Assembly (NCBI GenBank): GCA_945863085.1
Contig: CAMBCD010000157.1
Coordinates: 1 to 6,487 of the forward strand
Reading direction: 5' to 3'
Source: Bordetella parapertussis
GTDB taxonomy: Bacteria; Pseudomonadota; Gammaproteobacteria; Burkholderiales; SG8-41
DNA length: 6,487 nucleotides
Part shown: one piece after another, positions 6,350 to 6,487 of the stretch
Layout: every line of letters begins with the position of its first letter
Numbering within the stretch: position 1 is the first letter of the stretch
The notes under the pieces: generated by a model
Database searches by the model: none
The model's input: only the letters and a program-made list of their open reading frames with translations
Told to the model about the DNA's origin: nothing
Position numbers and translations under genes: made by a program

Positions 6350-6487
6350 ATGAGTGAATTTGCCTGGGTACTCAAAGGACGTTGTTACAAACTCGGCCAT
6401 GACGTCGGGCATGCCGGCGGCGTGGTGCCGAACTGGATCATCACCGGCCGGCACTTCGACCCCAAGGACATCATCCCGCACCTGTTT
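6350..6487 (+). CDS. Hydro-lyase small subunit (LeuD-like swivel domain), 5' part only, cut by the window end
   Basis: Forty-six codons are visible, starting MSEFAWVLKGRCYKLG, and the frame stays open to the window edge. KGRCYKLGHDV corresponds to the KGRVWKFGDNVDTD-type N-terminus of isopropylmalate dehydratase small subunits, which form the swivelling domain that closes over the Fe-S active site of the large subunit. The usual DTDxIIP segment is not recognisable. Instead there is GHAGGVVPNWIITGRHFDPKD, so this subunit appears as divergent as its partner. AGGAA (6340-6344) lies five bases before the ATG, and the gene starts 15 bases after the large-subunit stop, indicating co-transcription and stoichiometric expression. 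The assignment rests on a short match plus the adjacent large subunit. Confidence 0.8.
   Translation, partial: MSEFAWVLKGRCYKLGHDVGHAGGVVPNWIITGRHFDPKDIIPHLF

Overview
The window is GC-rich, with the codon and gene repertoire of a betaproteobacterium, most likely of the Burkholderiales. This is inferred from two orphan Bug/TctC-type periplasmic solute receptors, a family hugely expanded in that order, and from a PcaD-like aromatic-pathway hydrolase. No rRNA, tRNA, CRISPR array, insertion sequence or long repeat is visible. Coding density is very high, and no gene-free stretch exceeds about 125 bases.

Layout from left to right: (1) A complete Bug-family receptor on the + strand (53-1006) behind a very strong Shine-Dalgarno. 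(2) A second, only distantly similar Bug receptor on the - strand (1024-2010), tail to tail with the first and 17 bases away. (3) A + strand cluster with a small acidic protein of unknown function (2133-2381), an IscS/NifS-type cysteine desulfurase (2402-3559) and a PcaD-like alpha/beta hydrolase (3592-4389). The hydrolase is interrupted by an in-frame TAA at codon 48 and is called a pseudogene. (4) A - strand secreted protein of unknown function (about 4413-4949). (5) Divergent from it, behind a perfect TTGACA -35 box, a two-gene operon encoding the large subunit (5045-6334) and the start of the small subunit (6350 to the window end) of an aconitase/isopropylmalate-dehydratase-type [4Fe-4S] hydro-lyase.

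The most interesting item is the hydro-lyase. Its three cluster cysteines are intact, but at least three otherwise strongly conserved active-site segments (GIxHQ, DSHT and NRNFxGR) are rewritten. The usual N-terminal motif of the small subunit is also rewritten. This suggests a dehydratase/hydratase that acts on a substrate other than isopropylmalate or citrate. The Bug receptors typically bind carboxylates, so carboxylate uptake and hydration is a reasonable but unproven theme. The cysteine desulfurase could supply sulfur for the Fe-S cluster, but nothing in the sequence links them beyond proximity.
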